DNA of 64,000 nucleotides, taken from DYEP01 sp040755615. Lineage in GTDB: Bacteria; Bacillota; Sulfobacillia; DUSP01; DYEP01. The translations under genes and the position numbers were made by a program. The notes under the pieces are model-generated. The model was given only the letters and a program-made list of their open reading frames with translations, ran no database searches and had not been told where the DNA came from. Below, piece after piece: positions 51,390-60,355 of the stretch; positions within the stretch are counted from its first letter, which is position 1, and every line of letters begins with the position of its first letter. The stretch lies in contig JBFMAL010000010.1 of the NCBI GenBank assembly GCA_040755615.1, forward strand, positions 5,620-69,619. Direction: 5' to 3'.

Positions 51390-52400
51390 TTGGTCAGGGT
51401 TGGTATTAACGGATTCGGTCGGATTGGAAGGCTTTTCTTCAGGTGGGCATTGGAGGCGCCCAACGACATTCAGTTATGCGCGGTCAACGATCTGTGGGAT
51501 CCCAAGACCCTTGCACATCTGTTAAAATATGACTCGAATTACGGTATTCTTGACGCGGATGTGAAAGCAGGCGACGGGTGTATCATTGTCAACGGGCATC
51601 GGGTGGCAGTAACTGCGGAGAAGAACCCCGCGGACATTCCATGGAATGAACTGGGCGCACAGATCGTGGTGGAATCAACGGGAAGGTTCGTGGACAGGGA
51701 TACGGCCGCGCTTCATATGGCCCGAGGCGGGGTATCCAAGGTGATCATCTCAGCGCCAGGCAAGAAGGAAGACCTTACAGTGGTCATAGGCGTGAACGAC
51801 CACATCTATGACCCAGAAAAGCATCACGTAATCTCGAACGCGTCCTGCACCACGAACTGCCTTGCGCCATGTGTCAAGGTATTGCATGATGCGTTTACGG
51901 TAAAACGGGGTCTGATGACCACAGTCCACGCATATACCAACGACCAGCAGATCCTGGATCTGGCCCATAAGGACCTCAGGCGGGCACGGGCGGCCGCGAT
52001 GTCCATCATACCGACGACCACCGGGGCGGCGAAGGCAGTGAGCCTGGTGTTGCCTGAACTGAAGGGCAAACTGAACGGGTTTGCGCTGCGTGTGCCCACT
52101 TCAACAGTATCCATTGTGGACTTCGTCGCCGAGGTCGAAAAACAGGTGACTAGGGAAGAGGTCAACGACAAAATGAAAGAGGCCTCGGAGGGTGCGCTCC
52201 GCGGCATACTTGGTTACTCTGAAGAGCCGCTGGTGAGCGTGGACTACAAGGGTTGCAGGCTCTCCGCCGTTATCGATGCAGAATCCACCATGGTGATGGA
52301 AGGAAACCTGGTAAAGGTGATCGCATGGTACGACAACGAAGCAGGGTACTCCTCCAGACTGCTTGATCTGGTGAAACTCGTCGCCTCAAAAGGGCTTTAG
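51390..52400 (+). CDS. gap: Glyceraldehyde-3-phosphate dehydrogenase
   Basis: 336 residues. NAD-binding INGFGRIGR at the start and the catalytic Cys in SNASCTTNC (about 149-157), with the usual C-terminal WYDNEAGYS. TTG start behind AGGAGGGAA. First gene of the lower glycolysis operon; the repressor gene cggR, common before gap in Firmicutes, is missing. Confidence 0.96.
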   Translation: MVRVGINGFGRIGRLFFRWALEAPNDIQLCAVNDLWDPKTLAHLLKYDSNYGILDADVKAGDGCIIVNGHRVAVTAEKNPADIPWNELGAQIVVESTGRFVDRDTAALHMARGGVSKVIISAPGKKEDLTVVIGVNDHIYDPEKHHVISNASCTTNCLAPCVKVLHDAFTVKRGLMTTVHAYTNDQQILDLAHKDLRRARAAAMSIIPTTTGAAKAVSLVLPELKGKLNGFALRVPTSTVSIVDFVAEVEKQVTREEVNDKMKEASEGALRGILGYSEEPLVSVDYKGCRLSAVIDAESTMVMEGNLVKVIAWYDNEAGYSSRLLDLVKLVASKGL

Positions 52401-52436
52401 ACGGCAGGGGGCTCTTTTTCGCCCCCCGTCTTTTTT
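52399..52436 (+). terminator. Terminator-like hairpin between gap and pgk
   Basis: GACG and GGGGGC pair with GCCCCC and CGTC across a short bulge, and a six-T run follows. Since pgk is 18 bases further on, this is more likely a partial terminator or processing signal that raises gap over downstream genes. Confidence 0.7.
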
Positions 52437-52453
52437 GAAATGGAGGGACTTTC

Positions 52454-53623
52454 TTGAGAACCGTTCGCGATTGTGACGTTAGGGACAAAAAGATCTTGGT
52501 CAGGGTGGATTTCAACGTTCCCATAGAGGCTGGCGCCGTGACCGATAACACCCGAATCCGCGCATCGCTTCCGACGCTGCAGTATCTGCTGGAAAAGGGG
52601 GCGCGGCTTTCGTGCATCTCCCATCTCGGAAGACCCAAAGGCAAGGTCGTGGACGCATATCGCATGGACCCAGTAGCTCTTGAACTGTCAAAGCTGCTTG
52701 GCCGGAAGGTGGTCAAGCTCGATGACTGCGTGGGCGACATGGTGAAGGAGGCGGTAGAGTCTGCAGAGCCGGGGACGGTCATACTCCTTGAAAACGTCAG
52801 GTTCCATTCGGAAGAAGAGAAGAACGACCCTGGATTCGCTGCCGAGCTGGCGCGAGGGTTTGACCTGTTTGTGAACGACGCATTTGGTGCGGCACACAGG
52901 GCGCATGCGTCCACAGAAGGTGTGACGCACTACCTGCCCTCCTATGCCGGATTCCTTCTTGAGAAGGAAGTCTCTGTACTAAGCGAGCTGCTCAATGCCC
53001 CCAGGAGACCGTTCGCTGCCATCATAGGAGGAGCTAAGGTCTCCGACAAGATAGAGGTCATTACAAACCTGCTTCAGAGAGTGGATCTCATGCTTCTTGG
53101 CGGCGGGATGGCCAATACGTTCTTAATGGCCAAAGGCATCGACGTGGGCCGGAGCCTTGCCGAAGCTGACAAAGTGGGCCTGGCCGGGGAGATACTCGCG
53201 CGCCACGCGCAGGTAGTACTGCCCATAGACTGCGTGGTGGCGCCTTCTCTCGATGCTGGGGAAGAGGCGAAGGTCGTTGCAGCAGACCAGGTGCCCCCAG
53301 GCTTTATGATACTGGACATCGGGCCGGAGACGGTGAAGCTGTTCGCCGACAGACTGGCCGGGGCCGGCACAGTGTTCTGGAATGGTCCTATGGGGGTATT
53401 CGAAAAGGAGGCCTTCGCTGCGGGCACCCGCGGAGTCGCCCGGGCGGTGGCCGGGCTTGGAGCGAGGACAGTGGTAGGCGGGGGCGACTCAATAGCAGCC
53501 TTGCAACAGTCAGGCCTTTCCGATAGGATATGGCATATTTCTACTGGGGGTGGGGCTTCACTTGAATTCCTCGAAGGGAAAGTGCTGCCCGGCATCGCCC
53601 GCCTGGAGGATGAGCAGTCATGA
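52454..53623 (+). CDS. pgk: Phosphoglycerate kinase
   Basis: 389 residues, normal length. KILVRVDFNVP near the N-terminus, SHLGRPKG, and the C-terminal ATP-binding GGGDSIAA are all present. Makes ATP from 1,3-bisphosphoglycerate. TTG start behind TGGAGGGA. Its stop overlaps tpiA by 4 bases. Confidence 0.96.
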   Translation: MRTVRDCDVRDKKILVRVDFNVPIEAGAVTDNTRIRASLPTLQYLLEKGARLSCISHLGRPKGKVVDAYRMDPVALELSKLLGRKVVKLDDCVGDMVKEAVESAEPGTVILLENVRFHSEEEKNDPGFAAELARGFDLFVNDAFGAAHRAHASTEGVTHYLPSYAGFLLEKEVSVLSELLNAPRRPFAAIIGGAKVSDKIEVITNLLQRVDLMLLGGGMANTFLMAKGIDVGRSLAEADKVGLAGEILARHAQVVLPIDCVVAPSLDAGEEAKVVAADQVPPGFMILDIGPETVKLFADRLAGAGTVFWNGPMGVFEKEAFAAGTRGVARAVAGLGARTVVGGGDSIAALQQSGLSDRIWHISTGGGASLEFLEGKVLPGIARLEDEQS

Positions 53624-54378
53624 GAAAGCTCATGATGGCTGCGAACTGGAAGATGAACAAGACTTCAGAGGAAGCGCTGCAGTTTGTCAGGGATTTCTTG
53701 CGCATGTCGCCACCCGTCAGCGAAGTCGATGTGGTGATTTTTCCGCCGTTCACGGCGATTTACCCGCTGTCCCGGGCGCTTGACAAGACCGGTGTGTACT
53801 TAGGTGCCCAGAACATGTACTATGAGACCTCGGGCGCTTTCACAGGGGAGATTTCGGGGGATATGCTTGCGGCCGAGGGGGTAACTTACGTTATCATTGG
53901 TCATTCAGAGCGCCGGCACATCCTGGGTGAATCCGACGCCGTGATTGCAAAAAAGATTCGTGCGGCGCTTAAGAGTGGACTGACGCCGGTGCTGTGCGTG
54001 GGGGAAACCCTGCAGGAGAGGGAAGCGGGCGATGCCGCTGCCGTGGTCACCCGCCAGCTGAAGGCCGCTCTCTCGGGCATGGGCGGGGATCTGCCGCTGG
54101 TTGTGGCATACGAACCGGTCTGGGCCATAGGGACTGGCAAGACGGCGAGTGAAGCGGATGCCCAGGAGATGGCGGCGCTGATACGGAAAGAGCTCGCTTC
54201 CATCACGGCAGCGGCGGAGTGCATGCGCATCCTGTACGGCGGAAGCGTGACACCTGACAATGTAGGGCTGTTCTTGCAAAGCCGGGACATTGATGGCGCT
54301 CTTGTAGGCGGCGCAAGCCTGGATCCTGGTTCATTCTACAGACTCTCCGTGGCGGCGAAGGCCGAGGGGAGGACATAG
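53620..54378 (+). CDS. tpiA: Triosephosphate isomerase
   Basis: 252 residues. AANWKMNKT with active-site Lys, GHSERR with the electrophile His, AYEPVWAIGTGK with the catalytic Glu, and YGGSV phosphate loop. ATG overlaps the pgk stop. Confidence 0.96.
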   Translation: MRKLMMAANWKMNKTSEEALQFVRDFLRMSPPVSEVDVVIFPPFTAIYPLSRALDKTGVYLGAQNMYYETSGAFTGEISGDMLAAEGVTYVIIGHSERRHILGESDAVIAKKIRAALKSGLTPVLCVGETLQEREAGDAAAVVTRQLKAALSGMGGDLPLVVAYEPVWAIGTGKTASEADAQEMAALIRKELASITAAAECMRILYGGSVTPDNVGLFLQSRDIDGALVGGASLDPGSFYRLSVAAKAEGRT

Positions 54379-54585
54379 ACGCTGCGGCCGCTGGTGTAAA
54401 CCAGCAGCAGGACTTAACAACGGCTCAATGTGTAGGATGTCAGCACGGGCTGGCCGTGTGGCCAAACTGCTGTCTTGGATAGATACGGTACCGTCAGGCG
54501 GATACTCTGGTTGGTGTACAAGAAACTGGCGGGCGGACGCCCGCATACGTTTCTTCCGCGACGGCCAAAAGAGAAGGAATCGGTG
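54379..54585 (+). other. 207-base spacer with hairpins between tpiA and gpmI
   Basis: GCTGGT and ACCAGC pair across GTAA near 54390-54405, and CGGGCG/CGCCCG form a tight hairpin at about 54530-54544 before the gpmI start. No T run follows either. An open frame through here joins gpmI from 54475, but the extra residues have no family match. Confidence 0.4.
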
Positions 54586-56124
54586 ATGACTTTGCCAGTA
54601 CCCAAACCCTTTGTCCTCCTTATACTAGACGGCTGGGGCATAGACGATGACGGACCGAGCAACGCCATCCACATGGCGAACGCTGTCAATTTCAAGACAC
54701 TTTTAAAGGAATATCCTGCGACTCAACTGGAGTCTGCGGGTGAAGCCGTCGGGCTTATGCCCGGCCAGATGGGGAACTCCAATGTAGGGCATCTTAACCT
54801 CGGAGCGGGCAGGATAGTTTACCAGGACTTAACGAGGATCTTCCGCAGCATAAGGGACGGGAGTTTTGGCGCGATCCCGGTGCTCAAAGAGGTGCTGGCC
54901 TACGCCCGATCAAGAGGGAGAATCCACCTCATGGGGCTCTTGTCGGACGGAGGAGTGCACAGCCATATCGAGCACCTGTTTGCGTTGATCCGTGAAGCTT
55001 CATCAGCCGGGGTAGACCGAGTTTTCCTCCACTGTTTCACAGACGGAAGAGACGTGGGGCCGCACACCGGGATAACGTACATCCAGCAACTGCAGGAGTT
55101 CATCCGTGGCTATCCTGGAGTATCTATCTCCACCATTATGGGTAGGTACTATGCGATGGACAGAGATAAGAGGTGGGAACGTACCGAACGTGCCTATCGT
55201 GCCCTCACAGCGGCAAAAGGATGCAAGGCGGAGGGAGCGACACAGGCGGTGGAGGAGTCCTACCGGCAGGGGGTAACGGACGAATTCATATTGCCGTGCA
55301 TCCTGGATGCGGAAGGCACGATCCGACCTCAGGACGCTGTGATATTCTTTAACTTCCGGGCAGATAGAGCGCGCCAGATAAGCCGCGCGTTTACCGACCC
55401 GGGGTTTTGCGAGTTTGAACGAAACGGTTATCTGGACGTGCGTTTTGTGTCAATGACCAGGTATGATCAGGAGTTTAAGTTCCCGGCAATGTTTGAACCG
55501 ATTATACTCAAGAATACCATCGGTGAGGTGCTATCCGCACAAGGTCTCCGGCAGCTCCGGCTTGCGGAGACGGAGAAATATGCGCATGTCACGTTCTTTT
55601 TTAACGGAGGCGAGGAGAATCCGTTCCCCGGCGAAGAGCGGGTGCTCATCCCCTCTCCGAAAGTGGCCACGTATGATCTGCAGCCAGAGATGAGTGCAAA
55701 GCCCCTTACCGATGAGTTCAGGAGACGGGCGCGCTCGGGGCTATATGACGTGATCATAATGAACTTTGCCAACCCGGATATGGTTGGGCATACAGGTTCC
55801 CTGCCGGCCTGCATAAAGGCGATCAAGACTGTGGATCAGTGCATCGGAGAAGTGGTAAAGACCACACTTGAGATTGGGGGTGGCGTCATCGTGGTAGCGG
55901 ATCACGGCAATGCCGAGACCATGGTGGACGAAGACGGGGGACCTCATACGGCGCACACTGCCAACCGGGTGCCTTTCATACTGGTCTACCCCGCCCTAAA
56001 AAACGCGCGGCTCAGGCCGGGCAAACTGGCAGACGTGGCGCCCACAATCTTGGAAATACTGGGGATCGAAAAGCCGCCTCAAATGGAAGGCGAAAGTCTT
56101 TTGGAAACGGAGGTTCAACGGTGA
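54586..56124 (+). CDS. gpmI: Phosphoglycerate mutase, cofactor-independent
   Basis: 512 residues. Manganese-dependent alkaline phosphatase-fold mutase: LLILDGWG near the start, QMGNSNVGHLNLGAG with the phosphorylated Ser, and VVADHGNAE near the C-terminus. ATG at 54586 taken because it starts the known N-terminus; GTG at 54583 possible. Confidence 0.95.
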   Translation: MTLPVPKPFVLLILDGWGIDDDGPSNAIHMANAVNFKTLLKEYPATQLESAGEAVGLMPGQMGNSNVGHLNLGAGRIVYQDLTRIFRSIRDGSFGAIPVLKEVLAYARSRGRIHLMGLLSDGGVHSHIEHLFALIREASSAGVDRVFLHCFTDGRDVGPHTGITYIQQLQEFIRGYPGVSISTIMGRYYAMDRDKRWERTERAYRALTAAKGCKAEGATQAVEESYRQGVTDEFILPCILDAEGTIRPQDAVIFFNFRADRARQISRAFTDPGFCEFERNGYLDVRFVSMTRYDQEFKFPAMFEPIILKNTIGEVLSAQGLRQLRLAETEKYAHVTFFFNGGEENPFPGEERVLIPSPKVATYDLQPEMSAKPLTDEFRRRARSGLYDVIIMNFANPDMVGHTGSLPACIKAIKTVDQCIGEVVKTTLEIGGGVIVVADHGNAETMVDEDGGPHTAHTANRVPFILVYPALKNARLRPGKLADVAPTILEILGIEKPPQMEGESLLETEVQR

Positions 56125-57422
56125 GTGCGATCGTAGATATACGAGCCCGTGAGATACTGGATTCAAGAGGAAATCCAACGGTGGAAGCGGACGTGGTCCT
56201 GGAGGACGGGACGGTTGGCCGGGCAGCGGTTCCTTCCGGTGCGTCCACAGGCGCTCACGAAGCGGTGGAACTGCGAGACGGCGGTTTGCGTTTTCAGGGT
56301 AAGGGTGTGCTCCGCGCTGTGGAGGCGATTAACGAAGTATTCAGGGACGAGCTGCTGGGTGTATCCGCGCTCGACCAACGCTGCATCGATAGTTTGATGA
56401 TAGAACTTGATGGCACTCCCAATAAGGGGAAATACGGAGCCAACGCGATCCTGGCCGTATCACTTGCGGTAGCCCGGGCAGCCGCGTCACACCTCGATAT
56501 ACCGCTTTACCGTTACCTTGGCGGTGTCAACGCCTGCACGCTCCCCGTTCCTTTAATGAACATTTTAAACGGTGGCAAGCATGCGGACAACAACGTGGAC
56601 ATACAGGAGTTTATGATCGTGCCTTCAGGTTTCCCGAGTTTCCGTGAGGCGCTGCGGGCCGGCGTTGAGGTGTTTCACGCGCTAAAAGGAGTGCTGAAGA
56701 AGCGCAATTTGAGCACAGCCGTTGGCGACGAAGGCGGCTTTGCCCCGAGCCTCAGGAGCAATATGGAGGCGCTCGAGTTTATCATGGAAGCTATAGATAA
56801 AGCCGGTTACAAGCCCGGGGAACAGGTCTTTATCGCCCTCGATCCCGCTGCCACCGAATTCTTTTCTGAAGGCAGGTACCACCTGAAAGGGGAGGGCGCG
56901 AAACTGACGTCAGATGGGCTCCTTGACCTTTACGCAAAGTGGTGCGAGAGGTTTCCTATCATTTCAATCGAGGACGGACTTGCCGAGGACGACTGGGACG
57001 GCTGGCAGAGGCTCACTGCTTCCTTAGGCGACAGAGTCCAGCTTGTGGGCGATGACCTTTACGTGACTAACACGGAAAGACTTGCACAGGGGATCCGGCT
57101 CCGCGCCACCAACTCTATCCTGATAAAGCTCAACCAGATAGGTTCCTTAACTGAGACGCTGGATTGCGTGAAGATGGCGCACACAAACGGGTTTACAGCG
57201 GTTGTATCGCATCGCTCCGGGGAAACGGAGGACACTTTCATCTCAGACCTCGTCGTCTCTTTGAACACGGGACAGATCAAGACCGGAGCTCCATCCAGGT
57301 CCGAGCGTGTTGCAAAGTATAACAGGTTGTTGCGAATCGAAGAGGAGCTGGGCGAGAGCGCCATCTACGCGGGCACCGGGGCGTTTTTCCAGATGGTGCA
57401 TAAGCCCGGCCGAGTTCCATGA
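56121..57422 (+). CDS. eno: Enolase
   Basis: 433 residues. SIVDIRAREILDSRGNPTVE-type start (here from a GTG overlapping the gpmI stop), GDEGGFAP, metal ligands in ALDPAA and SIEDGL, and SHRSGETED near the C-terminus. Complete and typical. Confidence 0.96.
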   Translation: MSAIVDIRAREILDSRGNPTVEADVVLEDGTVGRAAVPSGASTGAHEAVELRDGGLRFQGKGVLRAVEAINEVFRDELLGVSALDQRCIDSLMIELDGTPNKGKYGANAILAVSLAVARAAASHLDIPLYRYLGGVNACTLPVPLMNILNGGKHADNNVDIQEFMIVPSGFPSFREALRAGVEVFHALKGVLKKRNLSTAVGDEGGFAPSLRSNMEALEFIMEAIDKAGYKPGEQVFIALDPAATEFFSEGRYHLKGEGAKLTSDGLLDLYAKWCERFPIISIEDGLAEDDWDGWQRLTASLGDRVQLVGDDLYVTNTERLAQGIRLRATNSILIKLNQIGSLTETLDCVKMAHTNGFTAVVSHRSGETEDTFISDLVVSLNTGQIKTGAPSRSERVAKYNRLLRIEEELGESAIYAGTGAFFQMVHKPGRVP

Positions 57423-57423
57423 A

Positions 57424-57452
57424 TTGTTTTTTGCATATACCTATGCTACAAT
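57424..57452 (+). promoter_or_regulatory. Candidate promoter of secG
   Basis: TTGTTT (57424-57429), 17 bases, TACAAT (57447-57452), between eno and secG. Confidence 0.45.
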
Positions 57453-57479
57453 AACCATCGTTGAAAGGAGGTTATCCAT

Positions 57480-57710
57480 GTGCTCACTTCCGTTGTGATT
57501 GCGTTTCATGCCCTTTTAACTGTAGGTCTTATCGCGGTCATTCTCATGCAGTCCGGAAAATCTGCCGGACTGGGTTCGCTGGGAGGTGGCGGCGAAACCA
57601 TATTCGGCAAGAAGAGAAAGGGATTTGATCAGATGCTCTCCAGGGCGACTGTATGGCTCGCGGCGTTCTTTATGATATCCGCCCTCCTGGTTTCCATCAT
57701 CAGAGGCTAA
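57480..57710 (+). CDS. secG: Preprotein translocase subunit SecG
   Basis: 76 residues, two membrane helices with the conserved loop QSGKSAGLGSLGGGGETIFGKK-like region between them. Small SecYEG component. GTG start behind AAAGGAGG. The eno-secG-rnr-smpB order is common in Firmicutes; here two genes are inserted after secG. Confidence 0.92.
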   Translation: MLTSVVIAFHALLTVGLIAVILMQSGKSAGLGSLGGGGETIFGKKRKGFDQMLSRATVWLAAFFMISALLVSIIRG

Positions 57711-57780
57711 ATCCTTTGAACACGTGCTGCGACGTCTCCAACTGTCGCAAATGTTATAAGGACTGGAGGTCAAGGAATAC

Positions 57781-59781
57781 ATGCAACAGTTCTTCCCACT
57801 AATCCCCGCAGCGGGCCTTTTGGCACTGCTGTTTGCCTACGTCCTGTCAGCCCGGATAAACCGTGCGGAAGCCGGAACCGCCAGGATGATTGAGATCTCC
57901 GACGCGATCCACGAGGGAGCCATGGCGTTCCTCCGCCGGGAGTACCGTTCCCTCTTTGTCTTCGTGATAGTAGTGACGCTCGCCATTTTGGCCGCGGGCC
58001 TCATCACCCCGGCGGAGAGCATGCAGCCCGAGACGGCGCTTGCGTTTGCTGCCGGTGCATTTGCGTCTGCGCTTGCCGGTTACATAGGCATGAAGGTGGC
58101 CACTCGCGCTAACGTCCGCACCGCAAACGCGGCCCGCAAGGGGCTGAACCAGGCGCTGAGCATTGCGTTTTCGGGCGGCGCAGTGATGGGAATGACGGTG
58201 GTGGGCCTCGGGCTGTTTGGGCTCGCCGCCATGTACTACCTCTTTGGCGATCCGTCAGACCTGAACAGCTTTAAGATCATCAACGGCTTTGCCTTCGGCG
58301 CCAGTTCCATTGCGCTGTTCGCCCGCGTGGGCGGAGGGATATACACAAAGGCGGCTGACGTCGGTGCGGACCTTGTAGGCAAGGTCGAGGCAGGAATACC
58401 GGAGGACGACCCGAGGAATCCTGCTGTCATCGCCGATAACGTCGGGGACAACGTGGGCGATGTAGCCGGAATGGGCGCTGACCTCTTCGAATCATACGTG
58501 GGGTCTATCATTGCCGCCATGGGCATTGGCGCGGCGCTCCACGGGCTGCAGGGTGTGATCTTCCCCATGCTCGTCGCCGCGGCTGGCATCCTATCTGCAA
58601 TCGTCGGCACATTCTTTGTGAGAACGGGCCCGGGCGCAGACCCTGCCGGCGCGTTGCGGATGGGAACCTACAGCGCAGGGTTGCTTGCGGTTCTGGCGAC
58701 ACTTGGCCTCTCGTGGTTGTTCATGAACTCGCTCACTCTGTTCTATGCGACTGCTGCCGGGCTCATCGCCGGTATCCTTATCGGAGTCCTCACGGAGTAC
58801 TACACGTCGGGGGACAGGCCGCCGGTCCGGAGCATTGCCGAAGCGTCTCAGACCGGCCCCGCCACCAACATCATCGCAGGACTCGCTGTGGGGATGAAGA
58901 GCACCGCGTGGCCCATCATCGTAATAGCTATCGCGATCCTTATCGCCTACAAGTTCGCAGGCCTTTACGGTATCGCGCTTGCAGCGGTAGGTATGCTTTC
59001 CACAGCGGGTATGACGGTATCCGTTGATGCCTACGGTCCCATCGCGGATAACGCGGGAGGCATATCGGAGATGTCAGGACTGCCGAAAGACGTCAGGAAG
59101 ATCACCGATACCCTGGATGCGGTCGGCAATACAACGGCAGCGATCGGCAAGGGGTTTGCGATCGGATCTGCAGCACTGACAGCACTCGCTCTGTTCTCCG
59201 CATACAGCCAAGCTGCTGACCTGACCGCCATCAACATACTGTCTCCTGCTGTGATCGCGGGCGTATTCATCGGTGGCATGCTTCCGTTCCTGTTCTCTTC
59301 CATGGCCATGCAGGCAGTGGGTAAGGCTGCCTTTGAGATGATCGGTGAGGTCCGGAGGCAGTTTAAGGAGATCGTCGGCTTGATGGACGGAAAAGCGAGA
59401 CCGGACTACGCCAGGTGCGTCGATATCAGCACGGGAGCAGCGCTGAAACAGATGATCGTGCCCGGCCTCCTGGCAGTGGTCACGCCGCTTGTCATAGGTT
59501 TGGTGCTAGGCCGGGAAGCGCTCGGAGGCCTGCTAGCAGGCACACTGGTGACGGGCGTGCTGGTAGCCATCCAGATGGCGAATTCAGGCGGGGCGTGGGA
59601 CAATGCGAAGAAATACATTGAAGCGGGAAACTATGGAGGGAAGGGGACTGCGACCCACTCGGCTGCCGTAGTGGGCGATACGGTGGGTGACCCGTTCAAG
59701 GATACCGCAGGACCGTCACTGAACATCCTCATAAAGCTCATGAGCATCGTGGCGCTGGTATTCGCACCCCTGTTCCGGTAA
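57781..59781 (+). CDS. hppA: Membrane-bound pyrophosphatase, K+-dependent type
   Basis: 666 residues, about 16 membrane helices. Hydrolyses pyrophosphate to pump H+ or Na+. The catalytic motif DVGADLVGKVE and EDDPRNPAVIADNVGDNVGD acidic patches are intact. The GNTTAAIGKG segment has Ala and Gly where K+-independent enzymes have Lys and Thr, so it should need K+. Ion specificity cannot be read with confidence. Confidence 0.93.
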   Translation: MQQFFPLIPAAGLLALLFAYVLSARINRAEAGTARMIEISDAIHEGAMAFLRREYRSLFVFVIVVTLAILAAGLITPAESMQPETALAFAAGAFASALAGYIGMKVATRANVRTANAARKGLNQALSIAFSGGAVMGMTVVGLGLFGLAAMYYLFGDPSDLNSFKIINGFAFGASSIALFARVGGGIYTKAADVGADLVGKVEAGIPEDDPRNPAVIADNVGDNVGDVAGMGADLFESYVGSIIAAMGIGAALHGLQGVIFPMLVAAAGILSAIVGTFFVRTGPGADPAGALRMGTYSAGLLAVLATLGLSWLFMNSLTLFYATAAGLIAGILIGVLTEYYTSGDRPPVRSIAEASQTGPATNIIAGLAVGMKSTAWPIIVIAIAILIAYKFAGLYGIALAAVGMLSTAGMTVSVDAYGPIADNAGGISEMSGLPKDVRKITDTLDAVGNTTAAIGKGFAIGSAALTALALFSAYSQAADLTAINILSPAVIAGVFIGGMLPFLFSSMAMQAVGKAAFEMIGEVRRQFKEIVGLMDGKARPDYARCVDISTGAALKQMIVPGLLAVVTPLVIGLVLGREALGGLLAGTLVTGVLVAIQMANSGGAWDNAKKYIEAGNYGGKGTATHSAAVVGDTVGDPFKDTAGPSLNILIKLMSIVALVFAPLFR

Positions 59782-59803
59782 GCGGGGAGGTATTGTTCAG
59801 GAA

Positions 59804-60355
59804 GTGAACAGAGAAGAAGCGCTTACTCTGGTGAGGCAACGGATCAAGAACAAGAACCTGGTAAAGCACATCCTGGCCGTAGAAGCTGTGATGCGGGCAC
59901 TTGCGAACAGGTTTGGGGAAGACCCTGAACGCTGGGGCCTCGCCGGACTTTTGCATGATATCGATTATGAGGAAACGGCGGAAGACCCGCAGCGCCACTC
60001 CAAGGTGGGTGCGGACTTCATACACTCCCTTGGCGTGGAAGAGGAAATTGTTGATGCAGTGAGGTCCCACAACGAGGCCCATGGCATACCTCGGGAGACT
60101 CTGATGCAAAAAGCGCTTTATAGTGCGGATCCACTTACGGGACTGATCGTGGCATGTGCTCTCGTGCATCCCGAAAAGAGGCTTGAGCCTTTAACCGCAG
60201 AATTCGTGATGAAAAGGTTCGGAGAGAAGGCGTTTGCAAGGGGTGCGAGCAGACACGTGATCAGCGCGTGTGCAGATATGGGACTTGCGCTTGAGGAGTT
60301 TATCAGTATCGGTCTTGATGCCATGAAGCATATCCACACCGAACTCGGGCTGTAA
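59804..60355 (+). CDS. HD-domain phosphohydrolase (HDIG type)
   Basis: 183 residues. HD motif: LVKHILAVEAVM, GLLHDIDYEE, HSKVGADFI and VRSHNEAHG with His/Asp metal ligands. Probably cleaves a phosphomonoester or nucleotide; substrate unknown. GTG start after hppA by 22 bases, 1-base overlap with rnr. Confidence 0.85.
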   Translation: MNREEALTLVRQRIKNKNLVKHILAVEAVMRALANRFGEDPERWGLAGLLHDIDYEETAEDPQRHSKVGADFIHSLGVEEEIVDAVRSHNEAHGIPRETLMQKALYSADPLTGLIVACALVHPEKRLEPLTAEFVMKRFGEKAFARGASRHVISACADMGLALEEFISIGLDAMKHIHTELGL

